64,000 bases of DNA. It comes from Ditylenchus dipsaci. Lineage: Eukaryota > Nematoda > Chromadorea > Rhabditida > Anguinidae. A program made the translations under genes and the position numbers. Within the stretch, counting starts at the first letter, position 1. Every line of letters begins with the position of its first letter. The notes under the pieces are model-generated. The model made no database searches, was not told the origin of the DNA, and worked only from the letters and a program-made list of their open reading frames with translations. The stretch covers positions 124,001-188,000 of the forward strand of contig SADC01000069.1 of NCBI GenBank assembly GCA_004194705.1, written 5' to 3'. Positions 22,070-35,500 of the stretch are shown here, piece after piece.

Positions 22070-22775
22070 CAAACATATAGCAGCTCATTTTCGGCACGAT
22101 AAGAAAATTTATGAAAAATAAAAAGTATGCCAAAGTAATTAATTGCAAAACATTTGTGTTTTTTCCTACTCTGGGCTAAATAAAGCAATTTTTTCGAATT
22201 GTAATCCACCTTCTAATTTTATCTTCCTTCCCCTTGTTCAGATCGAAAAGAGCAACCCATCTTTAAATAAAGACCGCTTCCCCTTTTCAAAAGCCAATAT
22301 TTTTCCCTAAGTTTTCTAAAGTTTAACGGCAACTTTTTAACGGCATTCATTTTGCATACCGTGTTACTTCTAATAGACTAACCCACAATCATTAGAGGGT
22401 AGAAGAAAAATTTAGACACTTTCTTCTCATGAAAAACTTATAAAAAATTGATTAAACTTTAAAAAACATAGAAAAAATTACCTTTAGAAAATGTAGCCAA
22501 AATTTTCAACTTCAATCGATTTTTTTACAGTTTCTCATTGAAAATTAATTTTGTCTTGGTTTTTTTTAAAGAAAAACGGGTTTGCATTTTTTTCTGCATA
22601 TTGTATTAATATTCAATTCTGAACATAATGAAAAAACAGATCTGTACAATATTATTTTATATATTTTTAATATATTTTATATATATATATTATATAATTT
22701 AGAAAATTTAGAGTGGTAGCTTAGCCGTGAGTTTTGACAACCAATGGGAAAAGGTATAAAAATAGAAGAATAAAT

Positions 22776-23206
22776 CTTTTTTCTGCCCGCTTCTGGCTTT
22801 TTCTGCCCGTTTTTGCTTCTTTCTGCCCGCTTTTTTGAAAATGATAAAAAATAACCCCAATTTGTGATAATTTTTTAATTCTTAGCAGCACTAGTATACA
22901 AAATTTCCTAAGGAATCCGAATTTGTTTACAGAATTTCTAAAAAGCTCTTAGCTGTCTAGTTTCGGCCACTTTGCAGAATTTAGGCGAAAAAATCTCTTG
23001 CATGCAATAAATGGTCACATCTCAGCAGCCAAGAGCTTTTTGGAAATTCTGTAAATAAATTCGGATTCCTTAGGAAGTTTTGCTATAGTGGTGCAGCTCA
23101 GAATAAAAAATTATCACAAATTGGGGTTATTTTTGATCATTTTCAAAAAAGCGGGCAGAAAGAAGCAAAAACGGGCAGAAAAAAGCCAGAAGCGGGCAGA
23201 AAAAAG
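22776..23206. mobile_element. Palindromic element with TTCTGCCCGC arrays at both ends
   Basis: Three TTTTTCTGCCCGC-like units at the left are mirrored by GCGGGCAGAAAAA units at the right. Between them two arms of about 150 bp pair almost perfectly (TTCCTAAGGAATCCGAAT and its complement). It lies between the globin gene and CDC73. No target duplication was identified. Confidence 0.7.
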
Positions 23207-23451
23207 TCTCGTCCAAAATAGAACTGGAATTCAACTAATTTTAGGCAGATAATTCACAAGCAACCCTCGTTTTTTACCAGTTATGTTTCGAAAAGCCACA
23301 TGAATTGAATTTTTTTGTTTTATTACAAGTTACGAATTAAGAGCACGTCTTTATTTGTTTCAAAACCACCTTTAAAATATCCAAATAAAAGCTTTTATAT
23401 ATACAGAAAGGGAAAACATTTTTCACATAATGTTAATACCAATCAGCTAAA

Positions 23452-26400
23452 TCATCCATCAATAATTTCTTTGACCAAAATCATCCAATTCAAAATTAGC
23501 TGGCCATCATCATCAATAGCACACTCAAAACCTGAGATGAGGCTTGTTTTGGCAATGTGGCGGTCGAGAATGTCCCAGAATTTGTGGAGAGTAGCCTTAT
23601 CTAGATGGCGTTTGGATTTGGATAGAGATAGGATGGTCACGCTCCACTTGGCAACATTCGGGTCCAGCCGCTGCTCCTCGTACTTTAGGTGGAAGGCAGC
23701 GATGTTGGCGAATATTTCGACGGGATTGCCTCCCACTTCCAGCCCTTGAATTGCACGCAGGTCCCTGAGAATATTGAAATTAATTCGTTACAAAATAAAA
23801 AAGGCCATTTTACCTGGACAAATACAGCCACCACCCTTTCCCACTCATCATCCTCAGTTTGCAAGGATTATCTACAAAAAAACTGTCTTATTGTTTAAAT
23901 AATTTGTGCAGCGTGTGGTAGGATAAGGGTTGCCGAGTACTCGGAATTTTTAGTACTCGACTCGACATGTTATTGAAACTTGAAATTTTCGAGTACTCGA
24001 CTCGATACTCGAAACTCGAAAATTTTCGAATAATACTCGAAATTACTCGATTTCGAGTACTCTACTCGACAACCCTAGTTAGGATATAAAATACCGCATT
24101 TTCTCTAATTTAAAGGTGCATGCTCACCGGTATTCGATAGATATCCCCGCATATATCCCCAACACATATTCCCCCAGCATATATCCCCGTATATATCAAC
24201 CTAGCACACAAAATTGCAGAATGGCCTAACAAAACGTTTTTAAGGGCAGTTATAGGGTAGGCCAGCGCATGTTACGATGGCTTAAACGTGTTACCCAAAG
24301 TCCAGCCTCAGTTCTACTGGATAATCCATGCATCATGTGGTCATCCATTTGGTGTTCAATTTTTTTTATGTTTTTCGAGTAACAAAACTTGTACAACGAT
24401 TTTCGATTACTTTCAGATTAATCCGAAATTTTGGATTCTGGAGGTAGATATTCATTTTGGCGAGGTACCAGGTGGGTCTTCTACCCATCCTCAGGCTTAC
24501 TGGTCTTATAAAACTAGTTTGTGACTCTAATTCAAGAACAAAATTTCTGCTACCAGGTCGCATTGGTCGCATAAATAATGGCTTTTCTTTGAAGTTTTAA
24601 TATCAAAAGCTACCAGTTAATGCACTTTCCGAAAGCTTAATAATTTCTCTACAAATTACATGTCAACATTTTTTCAAGGATTACACAGAGCTGAGAAATG
24701 GACGGTTGAAGTTGAAAGAAGTAAAAAAACCTCTATTTTTGCCTTATTTTGGGACCTTCTTACTTCTTTCAACTTCAACGTAAATCTGTATAGAAGCTCA
24801 ATGATTCGGATTTTTTTTTGAATTGACGGTGACAATTCTAAAACAGGTGAGCATGCCTCTTTAAGCCCTCCCAAAATTCGGTATTTATTTAATTATTTTG
24901 TGTTTTAAAATTCACGTACCTACAACCCTGTAGGGCACAGTTCCACCATTTTTCGGTCTTTGCAGAAGGACCTCATTCTCCCTCCGCTGCTTCAGTTTCT
25001 TCTTCTCCTCACTAGAAATGAAATTCAAGTCCTGCAAGATGTCCATAGCATTGTAGATTGTGATCAAAGCTGTTCCTGTGGCTGGAATAATAATGATGGG
25101 GGTCCGAGAAACTCGTTTCTGGGGCTGGGCACGCTGTTGTTGCTGTTGTGCAGCTGACATTTGCGCTGCAGGAAAAAAACCATTGTTAGTATGATTGGAA
25201 TAGATCAGTACAAGCATAAATAAAACCAACCAGGTCGACTATGTGGCACTACTCCATTGATCAGTGGCTTCTGTTCTAGGGTATCCATGCCTGTGGCACC
25301 AGAAAACCCAGAAGAAGACTGCGGATTTTGACTGTGTTGCATCAGCCCTCCTCCTGCCCCAAATGGTTTAGCCACACTGCTATTTTTCATCTCACGAATA
25401 TCCGTTCCTGCAATTGTGAGATTCAGGGTTAAGCAATACGAAAGTAAGTTAGCATCCAAGTTCGGAGAAACAAAAATTACCATGGAAGGAAAGACCAGTC
25501 TCAATTTGGAAATCAGCCACTGGCTCTTTCTGAAAGATTTCTTGGTCGTAGCGACTGTAGCCGGAGTTGAGATTAGTGCGAGCAGGTTTGCCATTTTGGT
25601 TGAATGAAGTATTGGCAGCAGGACGATTCATAGAGCTGGAGGGAGCATTTGGTTTTGGTCGGTTGGCATTGCTATCACGAGCCTGAAAGGTGAAAATTTC
25701 GGTAGTGAGAAATGAGATTGACCAAGCTGAAAAATTCCAACCTTTAGATTGCTGAGCACTGACAAAACACTGCTGAAATCTTTGGATTGCGACTCAAGAC
25801 AGGTGGTGCCTGAAGAAACATAGGTAAAACCCATCGAAAAGGATAAATAAGGGTGTCTCAAGAAAACCCAACTATTTTAGACGTTCACAAATGTTTGTCC
25901 TGACACAATGTCAAAATTCTGTAAACGCAAAATTTCGATGAAAATTTCGAAGAATTTTGTGCCGTTTCGTGTGAGATATGGTGAAGCATCAGTTCGTGAC
26001 CATTTTGATTCGGGACTATCGATTTGTGACCATAACGATTCGTGACACTTTCTGGGATATAATGTCCAAAACATGATTTTTGCTTAACTGTCCGGTGGTG
26101 TGAACAAAATCCATCTGGATTTTCCAAGAAGGTAAGGATCCAAGCCAGAAGAGGACCAAGCGAAAATCGTGTTTTGACAACATATGCCGAACGAAACAGT
26201 ATGAAATTTTCGGTCAGTCTGTACAAACAGATTTCTAAAATATACCTAAAAAATTATGGACCATTTCAAATCTTTGGAGATTCTAAGGCACCCTGTATAG
26301 ACAAGCATGACTAAAGCTGTTGTCAAAAACTCACGGTTTTTCCAATTTCTCTCTTTGGATGCCAAAATCTTGCCAATCGAGTCTGCACTGGCGTCTGGCA

Positions 26401-28162
26401 TGTTCACATCAGAAGGAAATCTATGAATGGTAAATGATTAGACCAGAAGCAAATGACAGCAAATACCTATCATCTTCAATGGGCTTTACAATATTCTTCA
26501 TGTTTTTCTTGACTCGGGATCTCAGAGCTCGAATTTTCTCTACCTATAAATGCCAATTCAGCTTATTGAAAAAGGAACAAAGTCGCAAAATGACCCACCG
26601 ATAAGTCACTGCTCAGTCCTTGCACCTGGGTAAGATCCTCTTTGTCTGTGGACTGGTCCAAGATTTTGTCGATTCTTTGCCTGAAGAGATAGGAAATAAA
26701 GAAAATATTACAATCCATCACCAGCTCACCCTTTGTCCTCCTGCTCAAGCTTCGGTTTCTTTCGCTCTGGCTCAACTTCTTCCAATAGTCTTGAGACCGG
26801 TATAGGAGCAGGGATAGGGGCTAACATATCTGTGTCTGTATTGCCGGAAGAGATCCTCGAAGATAAGCTATGACATCTTTTCTGAAATCGGAGAAGGTTG
26901 AAATCAAATGGTTGAAGTAATGAAACGACCAGGGTTGTTGAGTCAGCTACTTGTTACTACTCTGTGATGCACCCATTACCCGTGAAATTTAGAATACTTT
27001 TTTAATAAAAAATTGACTAAAAGGTTAATATCTATGATTCAATGTTGTTAACCAATAAATTTATTTGTCTGTTGTTTATAATTATTGACTCTCTTCATCT
27101 CCTTTAGTTAGGGTAACCTCTCGCTCCCAACCTCTACGTGGCTTTAATTAATGTCAACATGGTTGGGTACCCTTTTACCTCCTATCCTATCTCGATATTT
27201 TTAATGAACCCAGATACAGTCAAACCTCGATTTAGTGGCACCCCAAAAGTTCGTTCCCGCCTAGGGTCCGACACTTTGTTTAACCCAATTTCGAAATACT
27301 TTATCGATTCTGTTAACACAGTCTGGTCGCAAATATCGTAAGGATTCCGATTTTACCAATCGTTTTTTGAAAAGAAAACAAAATTTGGGTTAAAAAAGTA
27401 AAACCTCGATATAGTGGCACCTCTTTTCAAAAAGGGGTGCCACTATATCGAGGTATTACTTTTTTACCCCAAAATTGTTTACTTTTCAAAAACGATCGGC
27501 GAAATCGGAATCCTCACGATATTTGCGACCAGACTGTCATAACAGAATCGATAAAAATTTTGAAAATTGGGTTAAAAAAGTGTCGGACCCTAGCGGGAAC
27601 GAACTTTTGGGGGCCACTAAATCGAGGTTTGACTGTATAAAAAAGTGGTTTGGCATTGGTAGATAGTCTTTTAAGGTATTTTAGGGTCATTTACCGGTGA
27701 TTTGTCAGATTTGAGCCTAGGTAAGGGTAGGCAAGGGGTGCTTTAGAGGAAATACTGTAACGACAAGTTTAGTGATAACTAACCTTTGCACTCTCGTAAC
27801 TGGCTCAATGCCCCTTCCACAGACTTCTTTGACGTAGGCAGTATGTTGGGCGGACTGAGTTTTCCATAGGGAAAGGATTGATTCAATAGAGTAGTATTCT
27901 TCAGGTCTGTTATAGATTCTAAAAAAAACTTTTGCCTTAACCTTCTTATACTGAATAAGAAATCCAGATCCTACCGCAATGGAGTTTTGGCATCATGGGG
28001 TAGGCAACATCACCAAAACCATAGTACAATACCCCATTCTAGAAGTAAACATGGGTTGGAAAACAGGAATATTTTCTAGAAAGACAAACTTACATAAGTC
28101 AACTCGGTTATCTCACGACGACCCTGAGCATATTCTTGGAGTAAAATTAAGGGATCTGCCAT
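23452..28162 (-). CDS. CDC73: CDC73 / parafibromin, Paf1 complex subunit
   Basis: CDC73 is a Paf1-complex subunit that associates with elongating RNA polymerase II. Thirteen exons: 28162-28094 ([16 protein letters not shown]), 28038-27975, 27918-27784 ([15 protein letters not shown]), 26881-26730 ([10 protein letters not shown]), 26680-26599, 26543-26467 ([11 protein letters not shown]), 26420-26335, 25809-25742, 25682-25481 ([12 protein letters not shown]), 25407-25231, 25165-24920 ([12 protein letters not shown], the conserved start of the C-terminal Ras-like domain), 23871-23814 (RVVAVFVQ) and 23764-23452 ([32 protein letters not shown]). It covers N- to C-terminus and extends about 20 residues past the usual end. 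At least five positions need one extra base to keep the conserved frame (near 23730, 23753, 23855, 26850, 27990); these look like assembly deletions. Introns host several MITEs. It is divergent from the FUBP gene, 1.36 kb between start codons. Confidence 0.93.
23925..24077. mobile_element. hAT-like micro-palindrome in a CDC73 intron
   Basis: 153 bp with ends AAGGGTTGCCGAGTACTC and CTCGACAACCCTA, and flanks GGTAGGAT / GTTAGGAT (7 of 8 identical). The interior is made of CGAGTACTCG-type words as in the copy at 19602. The rest of this 1.05-kb intron holds a CATATATCCCC array (24135-24200) and a hairpin at about 24695-24785. Confidence 0.8.
27217..27635. mobile_element. pogo/Tc-like palindromic MITE in a CDC73 intron
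   Basis: The ends are CAGTCAAACCTCGATTTAG and its complement, flanked by TA on both sides. The interior matches the 4348 and 46537 elements (TTCGTTCCCGCC, GGTCCGACACTTT). The whole element can fold on itself. Confidence 0.88.
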
Positions 28163-28492
28163 TTGTGTGTATGTTCTCTGTAACTATTCACACAATGATG
28201 AATACAAAAGATAATTAGACTACTCCAGTCTTATCAAATATATTATCATGTAGAGATAGACATATATGATCGATCAGATAGCGATAAACAGGTGGAATTA
28301 TAAGCTAACTTCTTATTATTTTAATTCACCATAAGACCATAGAAAAAGTAGTGCCGTAAATATGCTTTCATTGCTAGTTGTTTTTTCTAAACCTTTGCTT
28401 CATTCGACCTGCCCCCCATCGCGTTGAGAAAATGGCTGTGGTGTAAATCACTTGTCAAAAAGTTCAAAATCCTGTAATAACATTTGTATATA

Positions 28493-28677
28493 CAGTCAAG
28501 TCTCGATTTAACGAACCCCTGGGGACCGCCAAAAATGTTCGTTAAATCGAAGGTTTCGTTAAATCGAGAGCTTATTTTAGTCATTTTATTTAATCGGTGG
28601 CCAAAAAGCCACCAAAAAAAGTTCGTTAAATCAAGAGTTTCGTTAAATCGGGGTTTCGTTAAATCGAGACTTGACTG
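28493..28677. mobile_element. pogo/Tc-like MITE between CDC73 and FUBP
   Basis: The ends are CAGTCAAGTCTCGATTTAAC and its complement, flanked by TA. Several internal TTCGTTAAATCGA copies stand in both orientations. It lies in the shared 5' region of two divergent genes, 331 bp from the CDC73 start. The remainder of 28163-29524 shows AT-rich sequence and no further gene. Confidence 0.85.
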
Positions 28678-29524
28678 TACTCCGTCAAATTCAAATTTTC
28701 GCAAAAGTTCAAGCTCTCGTGAAGTAGTCCAAATCGATCTCCCGTCAAAATTTGTTTTTATCGCGCCAAATTGTTGTCCTACGGATATTTGATAATTTTT
28801 ATTTTTGTGCAACTTTTTTGCGCACACAAATATTCGCAACACAAAGAATACTTTGACTGGATAAAAACAAAATTTGACGGAGATTTGAACTCTTTTGAAA
28901 ATTTCGAATTTGACGAAGTAAAGTACAAATTAGACGAAATTTTTTAAGCTTTTTGACTGGAGTCACTTTTAGTCAACAAATACCATTATTACTAGTTCAA
29001 ACCCGAATACTAGATCAAGTAAAAGACTGGAACAAAAACAAAAGTAAGGAGGACAAAGACAGATTTCCGGCTTTGCTATGCAATAACGTTGCAAATCGCG
29101 TATGACCGAGCGGAAGAAAACGTTTCACATGTAAAAACCCCCTTTTAAAGGTGGAATAACCTTCTATTCTTATAAATAAGACGAAAATATTCCACAAAAT
29201 TATCCTTCATTCCCAGCTGCGCCCAATTAGCGCAACAAATGAAATATTTTGAAAAAATCAGTCCTGAGTAGAAGCACCGTATATTTACTCTTTGATGTAA
29301 TCGTATTTGGAATGGATGTGGGTAGGAGTTTTGTGCAAACCTCTAGTTTTGTGTAATCTTTTGTATAAGTATTGCGGGCGCATCTTCAAGGCCGGCCATT
29401 ACTTCACCGTATACTAAATTATTTTAAATTTATTTCCAGGTTATTCCTCTGCTGCTAAAGCTATATTTGTGTGAGTTGTGCGATAAACCCCGATCAGTTA
29501 TTTATTCATGTTGGTTGTTGTCTA

Positions 29525-32500
29525 ATGTCATCTGGCATCTCAAACTTGAACATAGAAGACGATCTAGCCAAAGCTCTTCAACGCGCTAAACAGGTGAGAT
29601 TTTGAACTTTTCCCAAAATACAAAACTTGGCTTTAAGTTTACATCATTAGAATGTAGGAGTGTAGATTTTTTGTTTTGACATGCATTGAAATTTTTTAGG
29701 AATTTTTGATTTTATATATTTTTCGCCAATTTCATTGATAATTTTATTGCGCTTGAATTACACACATTGAATTTTTTTCGTAAATTACTTTTATATGGTG
29801 AGATCACATTTGTGTTCCCACTTCATGAGATTGATGAATTTGAATTTTTTTCGTGATGACTCATGTTTTTTGTTTGAATCGATTGATAGGCGCTACCATG
29901 TCAGCGAAAAAATTAATTGCGAAATAATAGAATTGCGATAAGGCTGAATTGCGCAAAATACAATTGCGCAAAATTAGAATTCGTAAAAATTGAATTTATT
30001 TTGAAATTATTTCGCAAAAATAGGGTTTTCGAAAAAAAGGTTTGACAAATATTTGTTTGCTAAATAAATGGTTTGTTCAGAGTTTTCTACTTTAAGCACT
30101 TTAGCTTTTTCCTGAATTTTCGGGTGGTCCACTTGGATGTCCCCCATCCTAACCCCAATTCCTGGGTAGGTACCTCCTTGTCAGGAGGGCGTCCACCTGG
30201 TGACCTAAAAAATGAAGTAAAAAATTAAGTTACACTTAGTGGGACTAGAACCAGTAACCTCGGGACGGCGACCCTCCCCAGCAACCCCTCCCCAATTTAG
30301 ACCAGTTGGTCGACCACTTGGATCAAAATTTTTTTTTACGTTTCGGGTTCCAAAACAATTTTCTGCACTAATTCGAGCATGCTGAATATGGTTTGACAGT
30401 GCTAAATCACGTTTCATCGAGAAATTTTTGAGTTATCGCTAACGATTGATTTGATGAACCAATCGTTAGCGATAACTCAAAAATTTCTCGATGAACGTGA
30501 TTTTAGCACTGTCAAACCATATTCAGCATGCTCGAATTAGTGCAGAAAATTGTTTTGGAACACGAAAACGTAAAAAAAAATTTTTGATCCAAGTGGTCGA
30601 CCACTTGGTTTTCCGGTGGTCCACTTGATATCCATGTAAATCGCCACTCCAAATTTTTGAGGTTACAGGCTCGAATCCTGTGTAACAGACATTATTGTTT
30701 CTTTAATAACAATTATAACTATTCTGTAAAAGACAGTAAGCCTCAAAGTGGGTAGGGTAACCAGCTGTACCTCCTCTAGACCATTAAACCAAGTGGTCGT
30801 CCACTTGATCAAATTTTTTTACATTTTCATGTTCCAAAACCTATTTTCTGGACTAATTCGGGCATCCTGAAGATGGTTTGATAATAGTAAAATAAGGTTT
30901 TCTCGGATATTTCTGAGTATTGGGAATAATTGATTTTACTAAAACTCGATTTTACCAGAACTCAAAAAATACTTTACAAAACGGCATTTCAGCACTATCA
31001 AACCATCATCAGCATGTCCGAATTAGTTCAGAAAACAGGTTTTGGAGCATGAAAACGTAAAAAAATTTCCACCTGGATATCCACTTGAACCACGGGTACC
31101 TACCCTAGGTTTGGAGTTTCTCACCAGGACTGCTATAGGGCTCGATGATTTCCATTTCGCAGACTAAAACTAGAAGATTAAATACGGTTAAGTTACACAA
31201 AAGTGCAAGAATGTGCCGTCAACAGATATCAAAATAATGAGCAAATCCAATGATTAGCAAACCAACTATCGCAAACTTATATTTTGCGAAATAATTTCAA
31301 ATAAATTTAATTTTTACGAATTCTAATTTTTGCGCAATTGTATTTTTGCGCAATTCAGCCTTATCGCAATTCTATTATTTCGCAATTAATTTTTTCGCTG
31401 ACATGGTAGCGCCGATTGATAATAATATAGTGCTATTCAATTGAATTTTTTTTGTTTTTTTAAATACACAGAATTTATAGTAGTTAGAGCATTTTGGTAG
31501 TTCAGTCGAACCTCTATTTTACGACACTCCCAAAAGTTGTTCCTGCCTAAGGTCCGAAACGTTTTTTTAACCTCTATTTTCAAAGTGCTTTTTCAAATGT
31601 GATTTCTAGTATACCGTATTCACTCTATTAACTCCCCATGGGGAGTTATTTATCAACTCCTGAAAATCTTGAAATTGTCAATCGAAAATGCCCTAACTCT
31701 GAAATCCTATTCAAAAAACCGAGACGTGGGGAGTTATTAGAGGTTGGGGAGTTAATAGAGTGAATACGGTAGTCCAAAATATCGCAGTTTCAATTTTTCG
31801 GGTGTAGTTAAATCCGAGACCCATGTGTCTCTTTGCCATAACTGATGCCATTTACAAAATTACCCGCAAAATCTGTAATTGACAAAACAATTTGAAAATG
31901 AGGGAAAATGGGTCAGACCTGAACGGAACGAACTTGAGGGTGGTGTGAACAAGGTTGACTGAACGAGTATTTGAGTAATACAACTTTTGGTGCTAGATAA
32001 TAAAGAGTTTGCCAATATATATTTGCATTTGATTCAATTTGAAATTTCCCCATTTATTTTGCTTTAATCTATGTTTAGCTTGCTGCCGTCAACACAAATT
32101 CTTCCAACGGACAGAAGAGGTCTATTTCTGACGACTTGAATTGTACGTAAATTCTTCCCAACTTATATGTCCCATATAAATGGTGTAATTTGTTTCATTT
32201 TGATAATATTTGCCGGTATTTTGATTTTGCAGGGTTTTCGGGGCTGAGTGCTATATTTATATCTGTTTTTTCCTAGTTTGAGGTGGTGAAGCAGTAAATG
32301 AGTATAGACTGGATTTTTTATTTTTTGTGTAGGATAATAACTGCAAGCGAGATTTTATGTGTTTGAACATTTTGTACAAGAGAAAATTTTAGAAATTTCG
32401 ATAACTGTCGTCAAAAGTCTTTAAAGTTATGAGATCTGATGATGATATCTAGCAAATATCTTCGTTAAATTTGAACTCAGCGATAAAAATTACCTATTGT

Positions 32501-35500
32501 GTTGACGATTCTGCTTACGATTGAGCTGCTTTCACAAAATAGAAATATCAAATCCATGAGTTTTTTTACTGCTTCACCCAGTCAAAAGTCTGAAAAACGG
32601 TGTAAGTTCCACTTCGCAGCCTTTGAATTCATTGAATATTTTGATTGAATTTTTGATTTGACTGATATGATTAGATATTTATTGATGCTTTGCATTACAT
32701 TTCATAGTTGACATTTTGCTCATTGAATAGTTGCAGCTGCAAAACTAAAATTTATTTGCCCATTATCTTGTTTTTAAGCCAAATACTATCATTTTAGTTC
32801 AATCAGCGAAGCGACCTAACTCCGGATCCAATATGGCAATGGCTAATATGGGTATGGTGGGACAGATGATGGTGTGGATGCTTCCATTGAGACCATTGAA
32901 ATTCCTGACAATGCTGTCGGACTTGGTAGGCTCTTTTATTTAGTTTTATTGCAAACTTGTTGCTCATTTTATTATTATTTTTCAGTTATTGGCCGAGGAG
33001 GTGAGCAAATCTCCACCATTCAACAGCAGTCGGGATGTCGAGTGCAGATGGCTGGGGAAAGCAACCCGAGTGGCCTGCGTCAGTGCACACTCCAAGCCCC
33101 AAGCACAGCATTGAGTGAGTGTTTCTCACCTTAAGGCTGAAACTAGACCGGTGGAAAGTCGCACTGTCTGAACTCATCGTGCCCTTTGATTTCCTGCAAA
33201 AAAATCAGATTCTGATTAAAAAAATTATTAATGATATTTTTAATGATATTTTTTATTGGTTTTGGGTTTCTTCAAATCCTAATTATAATAGAAGGGCCAA
33301 AAAATCAAAAAATTAATCCTAAAATCATCATTACCTAACATTTTTTCACAAGACAATACTTTTTTGGCACAAATTTACTTTTTTGGCGCAAATTTTTCTT
33401 TTGCCTGTTTCTCTCAAACAAATTTATATTTTTTTTTTCAAGTTACACTCATACACCATCAGGTAGCTGTCAAATTTTGTATTCCACTCGAGAACATAAT
33501 TATCTAAACTTAGAATTTTGAATTTTTCTTGTAGATGCAAATATTTCTTGTCTTGATAAGAATTTGAAATATCACAGTTTTGTATTTAACAACCGCTTCT
33601 ATACCATGTTGAGCACGAATACAGCGTTACAATGTGGTCATAAAATATTGTTTGTGGCCAGAAAAAATAAAATCCAAAATTTATGCTACCTTGGAGAGCT
33701 TCTAAACAATTTGAAAAATTTGCAGCAAGGCCCGTCAAATGATCGCAGAAGTATTGGACCGCAGTCGCACGGGAGGAATGGGCGGTTTGGTGGGCGGTGG
33801 AAACGGTCAGAACGGCTCTGCAACTACATCACCTGTGAGTTGATGATCCCCGGCCCTAAGTGTGGACTAATTATCGGAAAAAGTGGGGAAACCATCAAGG
33901 GCTTGCAGGTGATAACAACACTTAAATAAATTCACAAATATTATCAGAATTTAACATTTGTATTATTGCAGGAGTCAATTGGAGTGAAATGTTGCTCATC
34001 CAGGACAACCAGCAGGTGTCTATGGGACCTAAACCTTTGCGCATCACTGGTTTCCCTGACAAGGTGGAGCAAGCTAAACGAGTAGTGGAACAGCTCAGTA
34101 AGCATCTCATTTTTTTTAAAGAAAAGAAATATGTCACGAAGAAAACGAAAATAGGAAAAGTACTGGCTGTCCCACCAAAACGTTTTATTTGAAATTTTTT
34201 AAAAGGAGTCTTGAAGTATACATCATTCAATCACACGCTTTTTTACTAAAATTTTATGGTATTTTTTGCTATAAATAATCGAAAGTGTGTAAGACCATTC
34301 GTTTGATGGAGTTAATTGCTGGTCAGGTCAACTGTTCCTGATTAGTGGCCTCCGTTACACATTTTCATAACGTTTTATTAGCGGAAAAAGAACAAAGCCA
34401 GAAAAGTAGCCTTTCAAAGACTTTTTTCAATTTATATTTTAAAACCTACGAAAAGTTTCTGAAAAGTTTCTGTCTCTGAAAATATGTCAAACCCTCTATA
34501 TGTGGTGTGTCACATGTAGACGCAGACACACCACATGCGGGTTGCAGATATATGTATGTGCATATTGATTTCGATAACTTTTTGTGTCTGACAAAAAAGT
34601 TTGAATTGAAAACTGAAAATTCATAATTTGATTTCAGTGAACAGCGAAGATGGTGGCGGAGGTGGTGCTGGGGTCCCCTTCAATGAATCCAATGATGCGA
34701 AGTGGTCCGAGGTCAATCGGTGAAGTGATTGTTCCCCGCTCTTCTGTTGGCATTATAATCGGCAAAGGTGGTGAAACTATCAAGCGATTGGCACAGGAGA
34801 CTGGAGCGAAGATTCAGTTTAAGCCTGATGGTATGTTTATCCTTTTATGCAAAGTGGTATTGCACATCTTCAAATAATATATAATGAATATAAGTGTAAA
34901 TTAGTTAATGCACAATGTGTCACAATAGCTCAGTGGCTAAAGCGTTTATGCCCTAAAATTGTATGTATAGGTTCGATTCTCTCTGTAGGTCGTTTTCCTT
35001 TGCGCATTTTAAGAACTCTACAGTTGGCCTAATTTTGTGATGCATTGCCTGTTGTTTTCACAAAATAACTATCATCCACTGTGGAGTGTCATATCTGCGC
35101 CAAATCAGTAGTTTAATGGAGTTAATTACTGGTTTGGTTATCTGTTCCAGACTAGTGTGGCCTCCGTTGCACATTTTTTCTATTTAAAATGACAAACGGT
35201 TTTTACAAACCGGGTTTCTGTAATGGGCAGTGATTTTGCAACAGATCGATTAAGGTCCGATCCCGTCTATCGAAAAGTGACTTTTTTGGACATACTCAAA
35301 TTGTCTTTTGATTATTAGCAAAAACATTAATAAGACAGCAAAATTATCTAAAATGACCATTTTCAATTTAAAAAATCTTTCTGATCCATTTGGCTATCTC
35401 GTATCTTATTTTTTATTTTCAGAAGACTCCAGCACGCCTGACAGGTGCGCTGTCATACAAGGAACTCCGGAACAGATCAATAGAGCCACACAGATGATCA

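Noticed and set aside
22776..23206. CRISPR-like repeats
   Set aside because: Units are contiguous or degenerate and arranged as inverted pairs, with no equal spacers or cas genes; the genome is eukaryotic. The same applies to all arrays in the window.
30205..30690. tRNA genes suggested by B-box-like GGTTCTAGTCC (minus) and GGCTCGAATCC (plus)
   Set aside because: No complete acceptor stem or anticodon arm could be drawn; likely tRNA-derived repeat pieces. The same holds near 38019, 39870 (minus) and 60445.
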